The notes beneath the pieces were generated by a model. It was not told the origin of the DNA, searched no databases, and was given only the letters and a program-made list of their open reading frames with translations. 64,000 bases of DNA. Source: Pterobdella sp. o SKG-2022 (lineage: Eukaryota; Annelida; Clitellata; Hirudinida; Piscicolidae). Each line of letters opens with the position of its first letter. Within the stretch, counting starts at the first letter, position 1. The stretch lies in assembly GCA_964035795.1 (NCBI GenBank), contig OZ038327.1, positions 4,625,651-4,689,650 of the forward strand. Reading direction: 5' to 3'. This document shows, one piece after another, positions 44,601 to 58,200 of this stretch. The position numbers and the translations under genes are program-made.

Positions 44601-47600
44601 AAATAGATGGGTGGATGAATGAACGGAGAGATAGATAAATGGATAAATAAACAGGTAAATGAATGAATGGATAGATAAATGAGTATATGGATAGATTGAT
44701 AAATGAATGAAAGGATAAATAAAAAAAGAAATCAATGTATAAATCTATGAAAAGTTTCAAAAATAAATGAATTTATGGATAAGCAATTTTTAAAGGTCAA
44801 TACAAAAGATTCTCGAAAAAAATAATTGAATGCGTAGATGCGATTGTTAAATAATTCAACAAGTGAATGAATGGGTGGATGAGTGGGTGAGTGGAAGGCT
44901 GAATAGATGGATGGATAGATGGATGAATGGATAGATAAATGGATTGATTGATGGATAAGGGCTGGATAAAAAAATAAAGAAACAAAACTAATTAAAACAA
45001 AAAACTAATAAAGAAACTAATGGTTAAAAAAAATGAATGGATAAAAAAGACGAATGGATAAATGGTAAAATGAATGAGTAAGTAGGTTGATCCTTAGATC
45101 ACCCCTGTCTGGGGTTTCGGTTGCGCAATTAATTAGATTCACAAGGCGCTATTTTATGTGTAAATAAATGAACTGGTATGAAACAAACAAATGGCTGAGT
45201 GGATGATTGAAAGAATCCTGAATTGATGACTTGGATTGTGGATGAATGAATAAATAGAAAATCAAATACATATATAAATGCATGGTTTGATGTTAGCGCA
45301 TTGATAACTAGTATTACTGGTTTAATAAAAAAGTTGAAATGAATAATAAATGAAGAGTTGAAGGATTTATAAAAGAATATTTATGCAAAAAATAGATGGA
45401 TAACAAATGCACATAGACAACACAGTTGAATTGAATTTGAAATCAAAAATAAGTATTTCAATGATTTACTACGATCAACAGAATTCAAATACGGATCAAA
45501 TATATATAAAAAGAATAAATAAACTGCCATGAAATCGAGAGATTTTTGTTTTGAATGAGTTTTAAGAAAAAATTGGTAATTTTTTTTTATTGAGAAAAAA
45601 TGAATAAACTTATCAAATACTAAGAGTCAGATGTTTAAGAAGGTGAAATTTATACATGGAACTTAAATAAACGGATGCTCTAATTGATGGGTAAATGAAG
45701 AGATGAGTAAATAAAAAATAATGAATTAAATAGAAGTTTGCTGAGAACATTTTCAACAAAAAATAAATGCAATAACTTTCAGAGAGCAATGTAGATAGTT
45801 AGATTGATGGCTGAATTATTGGGTAGATGGATAGATGGTTAGATGAATGAAGAAATAAATACTAAGGTGGGAGGGTGTAGTGTTTAGACAGTGAAAATAA
45901 GAGAAAGTATAGAAAAAGAGATAAATTAAGGGATGTTGAATGAGTAAATAAAGTGAGAATTGCATATGTAAAAGGTTGGATTGAAGGGAGAAAACAAGAA
46001 ATTCACTCAAATAACAAAAAAAATCAATATATTTCTAAATTAATATTTCATGGAAGCTAGTACATCAGAATGCCAAAAAAATTCACTCTTTAGACATGTT
46101 ATATTTTTTGTTGAAAAATTTGGATTTTTATATAGGATTCAAATCACAAAAAGATTTGATGAGTAGATGAATGGAAAGCAGATGAACGAATGAACAGATG
46201 GGAATCATGCAAAGATGCATATTTAAGCCTAACCCTGTTAACAGAAATATAATAGTCTGTTCTGTTATCAGATCTGATGAAAAAGCACAGTAAGATTATG
46301 TTATGGGCATTCATTTCAATTTTGAGTTCAAAAGGTTTTAGCGGGGAGGATGGGGGGAAAAGAAAAAATATTTCAAAAGATTCCATCTCATTTTACCTCA
46401 TTTTTCTCTTCACTCATAATGATGATAAAACCGAATATGCTTGAATTAATGGAGAAATTTTAGAAATGCATAAAACTCATATAACAAAAGTTATTATTAA
46501 GATTTTTCTGACAAGCAAGATTGCTTCAGAGGCGCTTGCAAATTAATAAAAAATTATGTATAAAATTGTTTATGGTATAGGTGAGTTCAAAAGTTTGCGG
46601 AAGATTTTGAGAGAAGGTGATGAGCGCAAGCTAAGTGGGAGAAAATTCCAGAGACGTCAATCATGATGAGAGAAAAAACGACTTTTAAACAAGCTTGAAG
46701 AAACAGGTTGATGAAGCTGCAGACCAGAGTGCAAGAATCTGAGTGTTTGATTAATGTGCCTAATGGAAAAAAGATAAAAATAGGCAAAATGTTTAAGCTT
46801 GAGGAAACAGTCAATAAACTATAGAAATTTAATTTTACATTTTTGAAAAACTGATAACCAGTGCAAACAAATACATAAATAACTATAAAATAAATTTTGA
46901 TAACTTGATGAGGTTCAAGCTAAATTTATATATCATTACCATGGAGACAAATATGTAGATACCCTTTTAATGATTTATTAAATTGAATGAAAAATCTTTT
47001 CAAATTTATTTTAAAAAAATCAAAAAATATTATAAATCACTTTAATAATTCATTTTAAAAGTAATAATGCAAGATTACACAACAGTTTTGCGTATCTTAA
47101 ATCCATAAATTCTAGGATTAAAAAATAATTTCATCAAAAACAATAAAAAATATTTTTTTTTATATTTTTTTTTTTTTGTTCATTTAATAATTTTTGATGT
47201 TATTTTACTGTTATAAGAGGTTTTTTAATTCAAATATTTTTTATTCGATTTTTTTTCTTATTTATTCCGTTATTGTTGATATTAATATTTTACATCGTAC
47301 GAAATACATCATTTGATTGTCCATATCTTCAAAGCTTCTCTCTAGTCTCTAAACATTATTTTCTGGCAATTTCCTTTTAATTCAATCTTGTTAAATGCGT
47401 TTTAGTTGAAAAAATTTGTTTTTGATAACTCATTTTTAACGTTTTTTGACTAATGCATCAGATTTTTTCATACGTTTTTTAAGAAAAAATTTTCTACAGC
47501 TTCATCATTAGACCTTTGTTTTCTGTAACTATGTTTCCAGAGACATCGTATGAATTTTTTTTCAGTATTTTGTAACGAAAAACATCAAATAAGAGGAATT

Positions 47601-49177
47601 TTTAATACATTTATTGAGAACCCAAAGCCATAATAATTGATAAGTTTAGCCTTATCATAAAACTTTAGCGTTTTTAGTTGCAATTTTTGGGCATTTCAAC
47701 CTATTTTCAAAAAAATTGTTTTTCGATTGAAAAATTTCTTTTTAATGTTTTGTGATAGGGCAAAACTTATCAAAACTTATAACTGTTTATTTTTTTCAAA
47801 AATTTATTTTAAATCAAGTTGAAGTTCTGTTGTTGGTAATTTCAAGTAAAATGTTTTTTTTGTAAATGAAAACCCTTTCGAGTGATTTCAAAAGATTGTG
47901 GAATCAATAAATATAAAATATAATATAAAAGTTGTTTCTTATTTTTCATAATTATCCGTTATTATAGTGATATCAAACTTTTATTTAAACTTTTATAAAT
48001 TGAAAAATCCTTTTCTTTCTATGCTGAATAGCGACCCTCATAAAGAAAATTTCTTGAAACTTTTTCTTGAAAGAAAACCCCAAGACTGTATTTTTAACTT
48101 CAAAATTTCTTATCTCCAGTTTTTTTTACATTTTTATAAATATCAAATTTAAAAAATTCATTCGAACAGCTCATCATTTCGAAACTTCAAAATCGCATTT
48201 TTTCTTTTTGAAAAACTATTCACATAATATGTCCTCAAATAAAATTATTGTTTCTTAGAGAACCTCCCAAAGGATTTATCGCTTAACATCCTGTACCACC
48301 ACGCTGGTTTAGATGGCTGGGTTGGGAAAGTCTATATGTTAATTCTTTGGTTGAGGGATCGAATCCTGGTCGTGGTAATGTTGTTTAGTACTTTTGAGTC
48401 TTACAACCTTGTTTTACAAAAGTTTTTTCAACGCTTCTTTCAAATCAAAATTGATAATCACTGTGAAACACGTGTTACATAGATATGAAAATTTAAAATG
48501 ATTGTGGGAAATTACACAATTATGGAGCCATCCTTCAGAATAATTTGCGAGTGAATAATTAATAGAAATTGTGAGATTCAAAAACTTAAATCAAATTATA
48601 AATTGGTTTAAAATTTCTCATCCATATATATTTTGTTATCCTATATCATCATGTTTATGTTTTTTTGTTTTATTTATTTTATTTTAACAAGTATTATTAT
48701 TGATATTATTATTGATATGATATTATTTTTTTGTCCATTATACTTTCACGATGTTAATTTATTTATAAATGAAAATAATTTAAAATATAATAAAATCTGT
48801 TGCATTCCATTAATCTTTATATACGTTCTTTAAGAATGGAAAACAAGATACCAAAGCTATTCAAAAACGACAAATATAAAATTTTCAAAAAAAATTTTAA
48901 ATATTTGTGAAAAAATTTTTTTGAAAATTTAAATCTGTCAAAAATTGAAATTGAAATTATGAATAATATTAAAAAACTTCAGAAAAGAATGAGAATAATA
49001 TAATTTCCAATCAATTTTCATTGTGAATCAAAGGTTATACGGAAAAAGAAGAAGAAGCCAAAAACGCATTACCACCATTTGAACCCCAATAATAATATAG
49101 GGGCTCAGATGGATAATGCCAATAATAATAAAAACAATAATAATGATAATTACATAAATAAAGAATTTTATAACAGC

Positions 49178-49218
<41 letters not shown>

Positions 49219-52200
49219 CAGTAATAGGAATATAACCAAAATAGAAAACAATAAAATAGGCGAAACAAATAATAAAAGCAATTATGGAAACAATGGTGAA
49301 CAATATATTATAAAGAAAAAGAAAAATAATGAAATAAATAGTAATAATAACAGAAAAAATAAGAAAAAAAATGAGAATGACAACAGAATTGTAAACAATA
49401 TTAACTATTTCAATAAATACATTGACGGAGAAAATCATAAAAACAACAAAAATAATAATATCAATGGGAAAAACAAAATCTCAAACGAAAAAAACATTGA
49501 GAATAATAAAAATGACGTAAATGACAAAAAAATCAATGATAATGATAATAAGAATAATAACAATAACAAAAAAAATAAAAACGTCTACAACAACTACAAC
49601 ATCAAAAATAACAACAACAACAACTACACAAGAGCCCACAGAACAAAGCAGCATCAAGAAAACGACCAATCCGACACAATAACACGTCCAAATAGACTTT
49701 CTTTTATTGCCCAGGTTTCAATAATATCAATAATAATAATTTTTTTCTATTATTGTTATGTTTGTGATTATAACAGTGTGTTTCAAAAAAAAAGTAAAAT
49801 ATTACAAAACAATAAGCGAAAAAATAATAAAAATTGGTAAAAGAGCGATAAAACATCAAGAAAAGTGACTTATATTTCTAATAATAATAAAAAAAATAAT
49901 AGGACTAATGAGAATAAGATTAAAAAAATAATTGCAAAAAAAAAAATAATAAAAATAATAAAAACAATAATAATGATATATTGCAGGAAAAGAGCAGAAA
50001 CGACGAATTCTCATACACGATACGACTGATCGTCAAGTGTTAGCTTGCTTTTATTTCCATTTTCATTTATTTAATTTTTTTTTCAAATGTTTATATCGTT
50101 ATTTTTGTTTTTTATTCCATGTTGTTTCATTATTTCTCTTTTAAGTCTCTTTTTTTCGGGTTAATTTGTTTTAATGATTTTTCTAATAATTTAATATAAC
50201 TTTTTTTACTTTTTTTGATGTTTTCTATCCCATTTTATGACTAATACTTTTTGTTTATTCTTTCAAATCTCCAGTGAAGCAATTCAAATATTTTCACTTC
50301 TTTAAATCATTGTTTGCAATTAAAAAAAAAACTACAAAAGCTTAAATTCAAAAGGATAATTAAAAACATCAAAGTCTATTTAATTGGAATGTGTTCACAA
50401 TTCCTAAACTCTGTTACAAAACATTATCTCGATAAACTAATATTTACACTATTATGCATATCAGCTTATACTGTTGTACATGTCTCAGTAAGTGGGCTTC
50501 AGCAGTTCATATGAACTGTTCAGATCGTGTTCGAAACTGAGTTATTTGTTTAGATCACAGATAGCCTGAAATGATTTCAAACTTTGTATTATCGAAAATT
50601 GAGATCTGTTGTAGTTCGCCTTGCTTTTATCAGTTAGATTCACCCGCCAAGTCAAATGATGACGATACCAGAAGCTCAGTTTGCCGATAGCTGCTACCGG
50701 AGTCTATGTTACTAAAATAACCGAAAGCAGTTTTTAAACTTAAACTCTGAAAAAACTAAAAAATAAAAATTGTGCATTTTAATAGTTTGCAAATTTTGAA
50801 AAGTGATCTTGGTATGAAACTGAAAACGGTATCAGAAAGTAAAGTTTAAAATTCAAGCTTTAGAATCAGAAAAATACTCACAATTGAACTGAGACATCTA
50901 AAAAGCAAAAAAAAGTTTTTGCCCAAAATTTAATCCTTGAAAAATTAATTTAAAAAATTTCAAAGTTGAGAGAAAGTTTTTCTTTCATATAATCAAAGCT
51001 TGGAAGCTTGAAATTTTTCTAAGAAAACCATCAACTTTTAAAAAAAGATTTTTATGCAAAACTTTACTTAGATCTTCATCGAATGATTTACTTAGCAACA
51101 CATTTTTTGGACAGTTTTAAAATATTCGAATTTCCAAATCATTTCAAATATTAAATTTTTTTTTAATAGAAGATTTTTTTTCTGGTTCATGTTATTGAAG
51201 AATAAATTTGAAATTAGAATTTTTTTTTGAGAATTTATTTTTTTTGTTTTCCAATTGTACTTATAATTTACTTGGTACATTAAAATTTATATTTTTGTTT
51301 ATTACATAATCTACAAAAGATTATCTCTATTTTTTGAAATTTATAAAAATACAAATAGAATCTAAAATTTAACTTTGAAATCTTTAATACTATTTTATTA
51401 TTTGAATATAATTTCGAAATATTTTTTAAAACAAAAAAACCAATTGAAATTATTATATAGTTGGCAAATTTTATATTTTCATAATAAATAAGAATTTTCA
51501 GTTTAATACATCAATGTCAGATCGGTTTCGGCTATATTAAAATTTATTTAATAAATTTTTATTAAATCTCTATTTCCATATTTCATGATAAAAACTGTTA
51601 CTATATGACCTTTAATAATGAATGAGATTGTTCATGATGAAAAATAAAGTGATGTTTTTTGAAACAGTAGAGTTTGTTAAATAAATATATAGAAACTGAA
51701 AACTTAAGAGAAATATTTACACGACAGAGTTTTAGCAAAAAATCCAAAAAATTGAAATTATGTGTGAACAAAAAAATAATAACAAGAAAAAACTCATTTG
51801 TTAAAACTTGGAAACAGAGTTTTAACACTTGTATGTTCTAACACCATTTTCAAGCAAAATTCAATTCCCTTTTTTGAAAATTTAGAAAGCTAATCTATAA
51901 TCTAGTTGCATTTTTGCAGGGTCTCGATGGAATCAAGAGTTCGTGTGATGCATTTGGTTGAACTTTTAACTTAAACTAGAAAAGTTTCTTATATATTTAA
52001 TTGGAAAAAAACTATAATTTTTTATGGGTTTAACTTCATCATAAAACGTTTGTTTTCTATTCATTGTTACATGTTTCACACCAAGTTCTGAACTGTCGAC
52101 CTGGTAATCTTGAATTTATATCTGACGCCGCTCGCCATTATGCTACCTGAGCAGTTTAAAAGCCATGCCAGAGAGTTTGCTCAAATTCACTGAAACTTAG

Positions 52201-55200
52201 TATTATTATAAAATCATATCAATAAACTCTCAAACTTGCTTATCTTAAATTGAAAAAATCTGTTATTTTTAACCATATTACAAACTTGAAAAATAACGTG
52301 AAAAAAAAATTTAAAATGATAAAACGATTTAAATTAAACACTTTGAAGCTTTTCTTAAATTAAACTCATCTTATCAAGTATACAAACTTTAAAAATGGCA
52401 TATATAAAGTAGCAAAAGCAATAGTGAAAATAAGTTACAAGACTTGGTAAAAATGTTTGAGGTGAACCATATGTGACACAAAATTCCGTTAAAAACATGA
52501 GGCTGTTTTCAAGTTTGAACAATTTATTTTTACGTTTTGAGTGTCAGTGTTGGAAGTTAATGATTGACCAAAACCTCCATACAATGGGGGTTTTCCACAT
52601 TTTCAAATAAAGTTTTGAACTCCATGATGAATATGAGTTTATTTTTATATTTTTATTTATGTTCTTTCATAAATTATTTTCATTATTTTTTAAAATATGA
52701 TTACATTATTATGTTTTTGTTTTATCATTTTTTTATTCATGTCATTTATTTAAATTTTTTAAATTATTTCTTATTTTAAATAATTAGCCTTAGATTTATT
52801 ATCTTTGTTATTTTCATTATTTTCAGATGTTCGGCTCACAGTACAAGAATCTCAAAAAATATTCATCGCTAAACAACTTCCCATAAATCAACTTCAAAAA
52901 GGACCGCTGCAATTACTGCAACAACAAAATGAACAACAACAAAATCAACAGCAGCAAAATCAACAGTTCAAAAAACAACAAACACTACTACTAACCCAAC
53001 CAAAAGAACTAATTCAACATCAACATCAAAAACTACAATTTCAACAACAACCTCAACTACCAGAAAAGTACCAAAAAAAATATTTTGAAACACTTCACAA
53101 TTTCCAACATTCACAAAACGATAATAATTATCAAAAACCATATGAAATCAATAGTGATTTACATCTTCAAAAACCCAACCAACCAAACCAATTTGAAAAA
53201 TATTCACAGATCAAATTTCTCCAAGAACAAAATCAATTCGACAATCAACAACAACAAGATCAACTACACCACAGAAAAAATTATATAGGAAAACAACAAC
53301 AACAAAATTATCAACACCACCATTATTTTCCTGAATTTATTTCACACAATTGTTGTGGCCGCTCACTATATCAGCACCAACAACTAAAACTACGACAACA
53401 AAAATGCTACCAACAACCACCATTTAAACTACAACAACAACTGAAACTAATAAAGCAAAAATTTCCCAAACAAAAACAACAGCATAAAGCTTATATAGGA
53501 GACTTACAGTTCGACCAACAACAAAAAACATATCAAAAACCCTTGCCCTTAAATCTGTATTATCAAAACGAGGAACAAAGTGGTGAGAATTATTACCACT
53601 TCAAAAGACAAAAGCTAAAGAAACAACACTTTGAAGGTCAACAACTAGGAAAAAAACAAAAAATACAAACCTACCAACAAAAATCATTACCAGTCTCACA
53701 ACAAAAATTTCAAAAATCACAAAAAGACGAGAAAAAATTGGAGCTTTTGCCACTTTCTTCATTTTCATCGCCATCATCGTTCAAATTACTCTCATCACAA
53801 CCCCCATCTCCACAACCCCCATCTCAACAACCCCCATCTCTACAACCCCCATCACCACACCTACTTGAACATCAAAAGTTTCCTTCATTACACTCGCAAA
53901 AGCAAACATCAACATCGTCATTCCAACCCCATTACTCGTGCCACAAAAAGCTGCCTTTCTACTCAAAACAACAAAAATTAAAACAAGAACCACAACAGCT
54001 AAATCGACTTCAAAAACAAATACAACAAGAAAATGAACCACAACTAATACTACAACAAAATCAACTCCTACAACAACAACAACAACAACAAAAAAATAAG
54101 CCCCAACAACATAAAAGCTCAGCCCAGAAAGATATTCATCAATCGATACATCTTCATGCTTTATTGGGTCGCAACAATTTTCAGAGTAATTTTCGGAAGA
54201 AATATGATTTAATTTTGCAAGCAAAAAAACAACACAACATGAAACAACAAAATAAAAATCAACAAAAAGAAAATAAACTAAGAAAACAACAAAACACAAT
54301 AGGAAAAAAACAACAAAATAGACGTTCTCAACACCAAAGACCACAGCCACAACATTACCAGAAAAAAAAACATCTAAATATACTCACCAGTCAATCTCAG
54401 TTCGATTTTCAACATCAAACTAACATACATCCACAACAAAACACACTATGTTTCCCTAAAAGACCATTCCAAGATAAAAAAACTCATCAATCTGCAACAA
54501 AACGTTCCAAACGTGACACGTACAACCAGCAACAAGAACCATCTCTACAACAATATCTAAATCAGTTACATCTTCAAAAACGGCCACAACAACATTTGAA
54601 TCACTCACGTTCTCAACAAAAACATATAAAACACAAAAGAGCCAATTTACTTGATCAACAACATAATGAAAAATTTGATTCTGAAAAACAGCCCTTCAGA
54701 CAATTAGACTCGACAATGAACCAAAGCTTCACACAAGACTTCTCTTATCATCAACCGCTGATGCTGAATCATGAGCCATTTTCTCAAAAAGTACCGATTC
54801 ATCATCTACAGCATCAACCATCACTTTATTATGATCAACAACCACCATTTCAACAAAACCAACCTTCACAACAACCCTCACCACACTATCACCAACCCCC
54901 ACAAAACTATTTACCACAACAACAACATCAGCAACCGCAACAACATTACCCTTCACAACACTTTTCTCTACAACAACACCAATCACAACACCAAACCTTC
55001 TTACCCCATCATTTCGCCATAGTGGACCATCAGTTAACATTACAATGTCATTTCTTCAACAAAGATAAACACAAAAATCAACCCCTTTATAACATGTATA
55101 AAAGAAAAAAACTAAAAAACAGAAAAAAATTTTTCGAAAAACCCAAGGATTATGGAGTAAGAAAAAACATAAAGAAGACTGGAAACGCTGGAGCAATTGA

Positions 55201-58200
55201 TAAGAACTATACAAGTTTTGTGGGAGATTCCAACGTAAATTCTTATCCTAGTGATCAGAATAATAACTTCCAGAAAAATAAAAATTTTAACAATGGGAGT
55301 CACAATAAAGATTTCGAAATTTTTAAAAAAAGATTTACTGATGATAATAGATTTGATATCTACAGCAACAAAAACAAAAATTTAGAAAAAATATATTTTA
55401 ACACTGAGAATTCTTTCTTCAACAATGAAAACAAAAAGAACGATAAACCATATGAAAAAAAAAAGAAATCCATAGCAACGAACCACGTTAACAACAACAC
55501 CTCCACCACCCTCCATAACAAATCATCCCCCGACGTGATTTGGTTTAGAAATGACGTCATTATAAAAGCCGGAAATACTTTTACAATTACCAAAAATCTT
55601 GAAACGAGTGTTGGGGTCAGTTATCTTAAAATTGAACGCTACAAAAACGAGCTTGGTGGGGTCTACACTTGTTCATTTTCCGGTTACTCTGATTCAATTT
55701 TCATCAAAACTTTGGCTTTTCACGGTTTGCTTGAGTTTGCAAATTTAACTTTGATTTGAATATTTGAAAGAGAAGATGGATGGATGAGATGATTGATGAG
55801 TGGATGAGTTGAAAGAGTGATAAATATACAAAATTATTTAAAAGGAAAAAAATTGATGAATGAATAAATGGATAAATAGATGGAGTAGATGAAAAAAAAA
55901 CAGATAAAAAAATATAAACACAAATAAATGCATGAATGAACAGTGAGATAAGAAAACAACTTGGAAAACAATTGGATGAATGAAACGCTTGATGGACGAA
56001 AATGAAAAATTAATGATGGATGGATAGATAGATAGGAAGATGGATAGAAAGATAGGAAGATGGATTTATGAGCGAAAGAGATCAATCAATTCAAAAAAAT
56101 ATGATTTGAAGTCTTCTAATTACAATATAAAGATTAAAAATATTATATAAACTCATATTAAACTCAATGAAACACTTAGCTAAAAATACAGGTCAGTTTC
56201 ATAATAAATAAAGTTTTAATATTGAAAATTTAATTTTTAAACGGTTCTTCAGTTGAGACTTCATTATTTTCAAAACCATATAAACCAATACAAAACCGCT
56301 CAGCGCGGAATATACCTGTTCAAAAGTGCGAGGCTTTTTGTATAATAAAACACAATTTGAAGACCGATTTTGACAATTAAATACACTGGTCAAAATTTTA
56401 CGAACCTCACATGTGTTTGGTTAAAGTTACCTGTAGTTTTTAAATTCAATTATATAATTAATTATATAATACGTATGTAATAATGATGAAATGATTTGAA
56501 AAAGTTTCATATCATTCCAATAACGAGTATGATTATTGTGGCCTTAACCTCAAGAGTTGTTAGACCACTAATGCTAATGTTTTATAATAAGACTAAACTT
56601 ATCGAAACCTATAGCTTTTATTTAAACAAATGTATGAATCCTCAATTGATGTTTTAAAGTTTAATTACTATGAAAAACATACATAAGGTGATTCTGATAA
56701 ACCACTAAAAATGAATAGGCCACTAATTGAAGATGATGATATGTGAAAGATATAACAAAGCATCCTTCCGATATAAGTTAAAAACTGACATTGGCTAAAC
56801 TCACGTTCAAAAAATTTTTTCAGCTAAATTATATTCAGATTAAATCAAATAGAAAAAGTGTAGTGAAATAAAAAAGCAAAACAAGAAAAAAAAACAGTGT
56901 ATTAGCAGTGACAGAAAGTTTTTTTTGATTTTGACAAAACATAACGTTAATCTGTAAATATTTCAATGATTCACATTAATTTGAGTTCATTGGAACTGTT
57001 AAGTCTGTAGAAAAAATTATTCTATATTGGGGAAAAGTTTCCATGTATAAAATATTCTTTTTTTTTGAAATATAATACGTTTATTTTCCAAATTGTTATT
57101 TTATTATTAATATTGTTGTCGTTGATTAAATTATTAGCTTACAAACAAAATGGTGAAAATATATACAGTCATTATTGAATAAGAAGTAAGAAATATAAAC
57201 TGAACCATTTGAAACAAATAGAAGTTGAAAAACTCAAAAACCTCACTCAGTTTTCCATTTCAGTTACAGAGCTTTTCGTTTCAAAAAATTCTATCTGCAG
57301 ACTTATCAAATCAAATGCAAATGAATTATAAACTATGTTCAATAGAATGATAAAATATTAAAACTGAACAATTTTTAATAACAATACTGATTATAAAGAT
57401 AAGGAAATAGTAATAATAGTTATTAAGTTTTTCTGATCATAATCAGTATTGAAACTGAGAATAATAGAAATGATTGGAGTCTTAGCTTGCCAAAAAAATG
57501 GTTTGAAGCTTCATTAAGGCATGGCTTAACTGCTGAACAAATTTGTCTTGTTCACACTCGAGTCATGTACGAATCACAGCATCAAGATTTCTTATCCATG
57601 GTTCATCGTTAAAGTGCGCACTCTCTTCCCGATCAAGGACAAACAGACACATCACCACCATGTGGTCTATAAAGGGAAATGCTAATGCAAGAGTACGTAT
57701 ATTGGTGAAAACTGAAGAATTCCAGGGTTAGGTGAGCAGTACACAAATCTGTTTAAGGTAGTTCAAAACCCGCCAAGACTGTGTCTTTTTTTATGATTAA
57801 AAGAAGAAATGAAGAAAAAATATATATGTGATAAAAATGAGAACTCATTTGAACATAATGAGAGTCAGTTGTGTAGCCATAACTGAGGTTCAAGCATATG
57901 AAATTATGAATAAATAAAACTGAAAAAATAATTTAAAATAGAATTTTTTTAAAAATATAAAATAGCATTGAATGAGCATAATTTAACAAAAACCCCATAA
58001 CACAGAATTGGAGTTACAAAAAAAACAATGTTTCTAAAAAACAGAAAAAGACATAATTGAAAAACAAATAAAATTTTTAATAATAACAATGATAGCTGAG
58101 TTGGTAGAGTGGAGACTGTAGTTGAATGTAGCCAACTCTGAGGCGGAGGTTCGACTCCGTGCAAGAATCATTGTTTTGATTTTTTGTTTAGTGGTTAAAT

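Noticed and set aside
56199..56393. Minus-strand frame with [17 protein letters not shown]
   Set aside because: Moderately complex, but no family recognised, no splice context and it lies in an intron of the Ig gene.
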